Shown piece after piece: positions 14,900 to 17,984 of a stretch of 17,984 nt of DNA (position 1 is its first letter; every line of letters starts with the position of its first letter). Location of the stretch: positions 1 through 17,984 of the forward strand of contig DCZC01000169.1 of NCBI GenBank assembly GCA_002331565.1, written 5' to 3'. Origin of the DNA: Gemmatimonas sp. UBA2094. Its GTDB lineage: Bacteria > Gemmatimonadota > Gemmatimonadetes > Gemmatimonadales > Gemmatimonadaceae. Made by a program: the position numbers and the translations under genes. The notes beneath the pieces were generated by a model. That model had not been told where the DNA came from and ran no database searches. It worked only from the letters and a program-made list of their open reading frames with translations.

Positions 14900-15493
14900 A
14901 TGAGACGATTGCTCGGCTACTTCGCCCGAGGGCTGGTGCTCCTCGCGCCCTTGGCCATAACGGCGTGGGTGTGCTGGATCGTATTCCGGAGCGTGGACGG
15001 CTGGTTGGGACTTCCCATCCCGGGCGCCGGCTTCGTGGCAACCCTGCTGCTGATCACGCTTTTCGGGTTCCTCGGCTCCAGCCTGCTTACCCGGTCGGCG
15101 GTAGCAGCGCTGGAGGGGATCATGGCGCGGCTGCCCTTCGTGCGGCTGCTTTACGGTTCCACCAAGGATCTGCTCAACGCGTTCGTCGGCGAGAAGCGAC
15201 GGTTCGACAAGCCGGTAATCATGAATGTCGCGGCCGACGGATCGGTGCGGCTCATGGGCTTCGTGACGCAGGAGAGCCTGACGCATCTCGGTCTCGATCA
15301 GCAGGTGGCCGTGTACTGTCCGCACTCGTACAATTTCTCGGGTCAGCTGTACGTGGTCCACACATCTCAAGTGCAGCCCCTCGACGTCGCGAGCGCCGAC
15401 GCCATGGCGTTCGTGGTTTCGGGCGGCGTCGCCGGTCTGGTCACGCTGTCGCAGTCTTCCGGCGAATTCGCCGCCCCTCTGCCCCCCGCCTGA
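14900..15493 (+). CDS. DUF502 family membrane protein
   Basis: Inner-membrane protein of the DUF502 family, 197 aa; the function is unknown in bacteria. Two transmembrane helices near the N-terminus (about residues 7-30 and 45-68) are separated by a short loop rich in Gly/Pro. The first segment has the family opening YFARGLVLLAPLAITAW. A conserved cytoplasmic-looking segment follows (MARLPFVRLLYGSTKDLLNA), then a predicted beta-rich soluble domain of about 110 residues containing GFVTQESL and CPHSYNFSGQLYVV. The start is set by GAGGA at 14890. The stop overlaps the ATG of the secreted amidohydrolase by one base, so the two are translationally coupled although they have no obvious functional relationship. 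Confidence 0.88.
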   Translation: MRRLLGYFARGLVLLAPLAITAWVCWIVFRSVDGWLGLPIPGAGFVATLLLITLFGFLGSSLLTRSAVAALEGIMARLPFVRLLYGSTKDLLNAFVGEKRRFDKPVIMNVAADGSVRLMGFVTQESLTHLGLDQQVAVYCPHSYNFSGQLYVVHTSQVQPLDVASADAMAFVVSGGVAGLVTLSQSSGEFAAPLPPA

Positions 15494-16815
15494 TGTTCCG
15501 ACTCCGCCTTTCTGCTTCAATCGTCTCCGCAGCATTCGCCGTCGCCTCTGCCGTCTGTATCGCGCCGGTGGCCGCGGCGCAGCCGACGCCCGCCGCCGCG
15601 CCAACCGATGCGGCGACGCTGCTGATTCCCGATGCCGTGTTCGACGGCACCACCGACGAGTTGCACAAGGGCTGGGCCGTGCTGGTCAGCGGTCAGCGAA
15701 TCGCCGCGGCGGGGCCGCTCGCCTCGCTGCGGGTTCCCGCCAACGTGCAGCGCGTGGAGCTCAAAGGCACAACGCTGCTGCCCGGCTTGAGCGACCTGCA
15801 CAGCCACGTCCTGCTGCACCCGTACGACGAAACGCCGTGGAACGACCAGGTGCTGCGCGAATCGCTCGCGTTGCGCACGGCGCGCGCCGTGAATCATCTC
15901 AAGGCCACGCTCGACGCGGGCTTCACGATGCTGCGCGATTTGGGGACCGAAGGCGCGGGATACGCCGATGTGGGACTCAAGGACGCGGTGGAGCAAGGCA
16001 TCATTCCTGGTCCCCGACTGTTCGTGACGACCAAGGCCATCGTGGCCACCGGCTCGTATGGCCCGAAGGGCTTCGGCGCGGAGATCGGTGTCCCGCAGGG
16101 CGCCGAAGAAGCCGACGGCGTGGAAGGCGTCACGCGGGTGGTGCGCGACCAGATCGGGCACGGCGCCGACTGGATCAAGATCTACGCGGACTATCGCTGG
16201 GGGTCGCGCGGTGAAGCGCGCCCCACCTTCACGAGCGCGGAGTGGCAGGCCATTGTGCAGACGGCCGCGTCGAGCGGGCGTCCGGTGGTGGCGCATTCGA
16301 GCACCGTGGAGGGGATGACCCGTGCCATCACCGCCGGCGTGGAAGTGATCGAACACGGCGATGCGGCCACGCCGGAGGTGTTCGCGATGATGAAAGCGAA
16401 GAACGTGGCCTTCTGCCCGACGCTGGCGGCAACGGAGAGCACCACGCGCTATCGCGGCTGGAAGAAGGGCGTCGATCCCGATCCGGCGGGGATCGCGCAG
16501 AAGAAGCGCATGTTCACCGCGGCCCTCGCGTCGGGCGTGACGATCTGCAACGGCAGCGACGTGGGCGTGTTCGCGCACGGCACGAATGCGCTCGAACTGG
16601 AACTCATGGTGGAATACGGCATGACGCCGATGCAGGCGCTCAAGGCGGCCACCAGCGTGAACGCGCGCATCATGCACCGTGAGAACGAATTCGGCCGCAT
16701 CGCGACCGGATTGCTGGCTGATCTCGTGGCCGTGCAGGGCGATCCCACGAAGAACATCGGGCAGCTGCGTCAGGTGAAATTCGTCATGAAGGGCGGGCAG
16801 ATACACCGTCGCTGA
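15493..16815 (+). CDS. Secreted metal-dependent amidohydrolase (imidazolonepropionase/prolidase-like)
   Basis: Amidohydrolase-superfamily enzyme, 440 aa, with a Sec signal peptide (residues 1-29, ending PVAAAQ) and hence extracytoplasmic. A small N-terminal beta-sandwich leads into the TIM barrel. Metal-site residues are visible: His103 and His105 in DLHSHV, Lys229 in DWIKIYADY (the carboxylated lysine in binuclear members), His268 (VVAHSST), His288 (IEHGD) and Asp356 (NGSDVGVF). The C-terminus (LADLVAVQGDPTKNIGQL) closes the sandwich as usual. Relatives include Xaa-Pro dipeptidases and other hydrolases of N-acyl or dipeptide substrates, which would suit the secreted peptidase nearby, but the substrate cannot be read from sequence. 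It starts in a TGATG overlap with the DUF502 gene. Confidence 0.93.
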   Translation: MFRLRLSASIVSAAFAVASAVCIAPVAAAQPTPAAAPTDAATLLIPDAVFDGTTDELHKGWAVLVSGQRIAAAGPLASLRVPANVQRVELKGTTLLPGLSDLHSHVLLHPYDETPWNDQVLRESLALRTARAVNHLKATLDAGFTMLRDLGTEGAGYADVGLKDAVEQGIIPGPRLFVTTKAIVATGSYGPKGFGAEIGVPQGAEEADGVEGVTRVVRDQIGHGADWIKIYADYRWGSRGEARPTFTSAEWQAIVQTAASSGRPVVAHSSTVEGMTRAITAGVEVIEHGDAATPEVFAMMKAKNVAFCPTLAATESTTRYRGWKKGVDPDPAGIAQKKRMFTAALASGVTICNGSDVGVFAHGTNALELELMVEYGMTPMQALKAATSVNARIMHRENEFGRIATGLLADLVAVQGDPTKNIGQLRQVKFVMKGGQIHRR

Positions 16816-16849
16816 CGCGCCTCACGCCGACACACCGGCCGGGCACCAC

Positions 16850-16889
16850 TTCGGGTCGGAGCGCGTTGACCAGCGTGCTCCGACCCGAA
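16850..16889 (+). promoter_or_regulatory. Hairpin enclosing the photolyase ribosome-binding site and start codon
   Basis: TTCGGGTCGGAGC (16850-16862) pairs perfectly with 16877-16889. Inner pairs (including two G-U) extend the stem to about 18 bp around a GACC loop. The GGAG (16858-16861) lies in the stem, and both possible photolyase start codons (TTG 16866, GTG 16875) lie inside the hairpin. It begins 34 nt after the amidohydrolase stop and has no U-run after it. It may be a translation-limiting structure, a terminator, or both. Confidence 0.6.
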
Positions 16890-17984
16890 CTGCTTCCCGA
16901 CCATCTCGCCGAGCGTATCACGACGCATTCGGCCATTCGCACGGCACCGCCCGCCGGCGAGTTCGTGCTGTATTGGATGCGCACGGCGGTGCGCGCGCAC
17001 GAGAACCCGGCGCTCGACACGGCGCTGCTGCTGGGGCGCGCGTTGCAACGCCCCGTGTTCGTGTACCACGCGCTGAGCGAACGCTATCCGTACGCCTCCG
17101 ATCGCCACCACACTTTCATCCTCGAAGGTGCGCGTGATGTGGAGGCCGAATGTGCGCGGCGCGGCATCGGCTACGCGTTCCACCTCGAGCGACCCGGACA
17201 TCGCGCGCCGGCGCTGAAGCGGTTGGCCGCGCGCGCGAGCGTGGTGATCACCGAAACGATGCCCGTTCCGCCACTCGACTGGCTCACGGATGGTCTGGCG
17301 GACGGTGCCTCCTGCCCCGTATGGAGCGTGGACACGGCGTGCGTCGTGCCGATGCCGCTCGCCGAGAAGGCGCACACGCGCGCCTTCGCCTTTCGCGACG
17401 ACACGGCACGTATCCGCGACGAGCGCCTCACGACGCCGTGGCGCGATGTGGAGCCCGACGGCGCACCGTTCGTCCCGGCGGATCTGCCCTACGAGCCGGT
17501 GACACTGGCCACCGCCGACATCGCATCGATGGTGGCCGAGTGCGAGATCGATCACGGCGTGGGGCCGGTACCGCATACGCGCGGCGGCTCGCACGCCGGG
17601 TACGCGCGCTGGGAGGAGTTCAAGCGCAGCGGCCGGCTCGCCAAGTACGCGGCCAAGCGCAATGACGCGACCATCGACGGCGTGAGCCGCATGTCGCCGT
17701 ATTTTCACTACGGCATGGTGTCGGCGCTTCGCATCGCCCGCGAGTGTGCCGACATGGGCGGCGACGGGCCGGAAAAGTTCAACGACGAACTGCTGGTATG
17801 GCGCGAGCTGGCCTATGCATTCTGCTACTGGCATGCGTCGCCGACGACGATCGAGGGCATCCCGACGTGGGCCCGCGAGACGCTGGCCAAGCACGAGCGC
17901 GACTCCCGCGACGTGCTGTCGTGGGAACAGCTGTCGCGGGCGCGAACCGGCGACCCCCTGTGGGACGCCACCCAGCAGTCATTG
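16866..17984 (+). CDS. Deoxyribodipyrimidine photolyase, class II-like, C-terminus beyond window
   Basis: Predicted FAD-dependent, light-driven repair enzyme for cyclobutane pyrimidine dimers; 373 codons are present and the end is cut off. The N-terminal Rossmann-like domain opens with FVLYWMRTAVRAHENPAL, the class II style start, and continues through VFVYHALSERYPYASDRHH. The FAD-binding helical domain includes SRMSPYFHYGMVS, FNDELLVWRELAYAFCYW, and GIPTWARETLAKHERDSR followed by RTGDPLWDATQ, all close to class II patterns. The middle (VDTACVVPMPLAEKAHTRAF) departs from the textbook class II sequence, so this may be a divergent subgroup. Starts available in frame are TTG 16866, with GGAG 4 nt before it, and GTG 16875; I chose the TTG. 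It lies 50 nt after the amidohydrolase gene, probably in the same transcript. Confidence 0.9.
   Translation, partial: MTSVLRPELLPDHLAERITTHSAIRTAPPAGEFVLYWMRTAVRAHENPALDTALLLGRALQRPVFVYHALSERYPYASDRHHTFILEGARDVEAECARRGIGYAFHLERPGHRAPALKRLAARASVVITETMPVPPLDWLTDGLADGASCPVWSVDTACVVPMPLAEKAHTRAFAFRDDTARIRDERLTTPWRDVEPDGAPFVPADLPYEPVTLATADIASMVAECEIDHGVGPVPHTRGGSHAGYARWEEFKRSGRLAKYAAKRNDATIDGVSRMSPYFHYGMVSALRIARECADMGGDGPEKFNDELLVWRELAYAFCYWHASPTTIEGIPTWARETLAKHERDSRDVLSWEQLSRARTGDPLWDATQQSL

Noticed and set aside
14780..15604. Upstream extension of the S9 peptidase reading frame by up to 275 codons
   Set aside because: The extension is low complexity, antisense to DUF502 and would bury the signal peptide.
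15517..17894. Two long minus-strand frames (15517-16806 and 16770-17894) opposite the amidohydrolase and photolyase
   Set aside because: His/Arg-rich antisense shadows; the + strand frames show complete family motifs.
1..17984. Search for mobile elements, tRNA genes, CRISPR repeats and att sites
   Set aside because: No transposase or integrase motifs, no regularly spaced repeats, no tRNA-like cloverleaf and no target-site duplications were seen by eye.

Overview
The window is GC-rich (my impression is about two thirds G+C) and densely packed. All genes are chromosomal in character. I see no transposase, integrase, tRNA, rRNA, CRISPR array or phage gene. The content suggests a GC-rich, aerobic, Gram-negative-type bacterium: secreted S9 peptidase and amidohydrolase with Sec signal peptides, a class II-like photolyase, biosynthetic SpeA, a DUF502 protein and an AIM24 protein. 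Gemmatimonadota fits best in my judgement, but this is inferred from gene mix and composition and no marker gene here proves it.

Layout. Bases 1-2975 hold part of a peptide/oligosaccharide-type ABC importer. The family 5 solute-binding lipoprotein is on the minus strand and runs off the left edge. The two permeases are on the plus strand, read divergently, and their genes overlap each other by one base. No ATPase gene is visible. Bases 2908-5718 (minus) hold a complete GH38 alpha-mannosidase-type hydrolase whose 3' end overlaps the second permease gene by 68 bp. Bases 5811-7088 (plus) hold a DedA-family membrane protein and an Mn-type superoxide dismutase, followed by a long hairpin at 7142-7183.

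Bases 7225-14779 are a minus-strand block. In transcription order it contains an S9 peptidase, an AIM24/TIGR00266 protein (1-base overlap), a hairpin gap, arginine decarboxylase SpeA, a YIP1-family membrane protein (4-base overlap with speA) and a TSUP (TauE/SafE-type) permease. Bases 14900-17984 are a plus-strand block: a DUF502 membrane protein, a secreted amidohydrolase (1-base overlap) and a class II-like photolyase that runs off the right edge.

Most of this is ordinary metabolism and stress defence, and I do not see a clearly new multi-gene system. The points most worth a second look are in the regulatory architecture. The divergent binding-protein and permease genes have start codons that are forced to lie within about 9 bp of each other. 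Three long, nearly perfect hairpins lack clear U-tracts. One of them encloses both the Shine-Dalgarno sequence and the start codon of the photolyase gene. The tight coupling of speA to a YIP1-family membrane protein is also notable.
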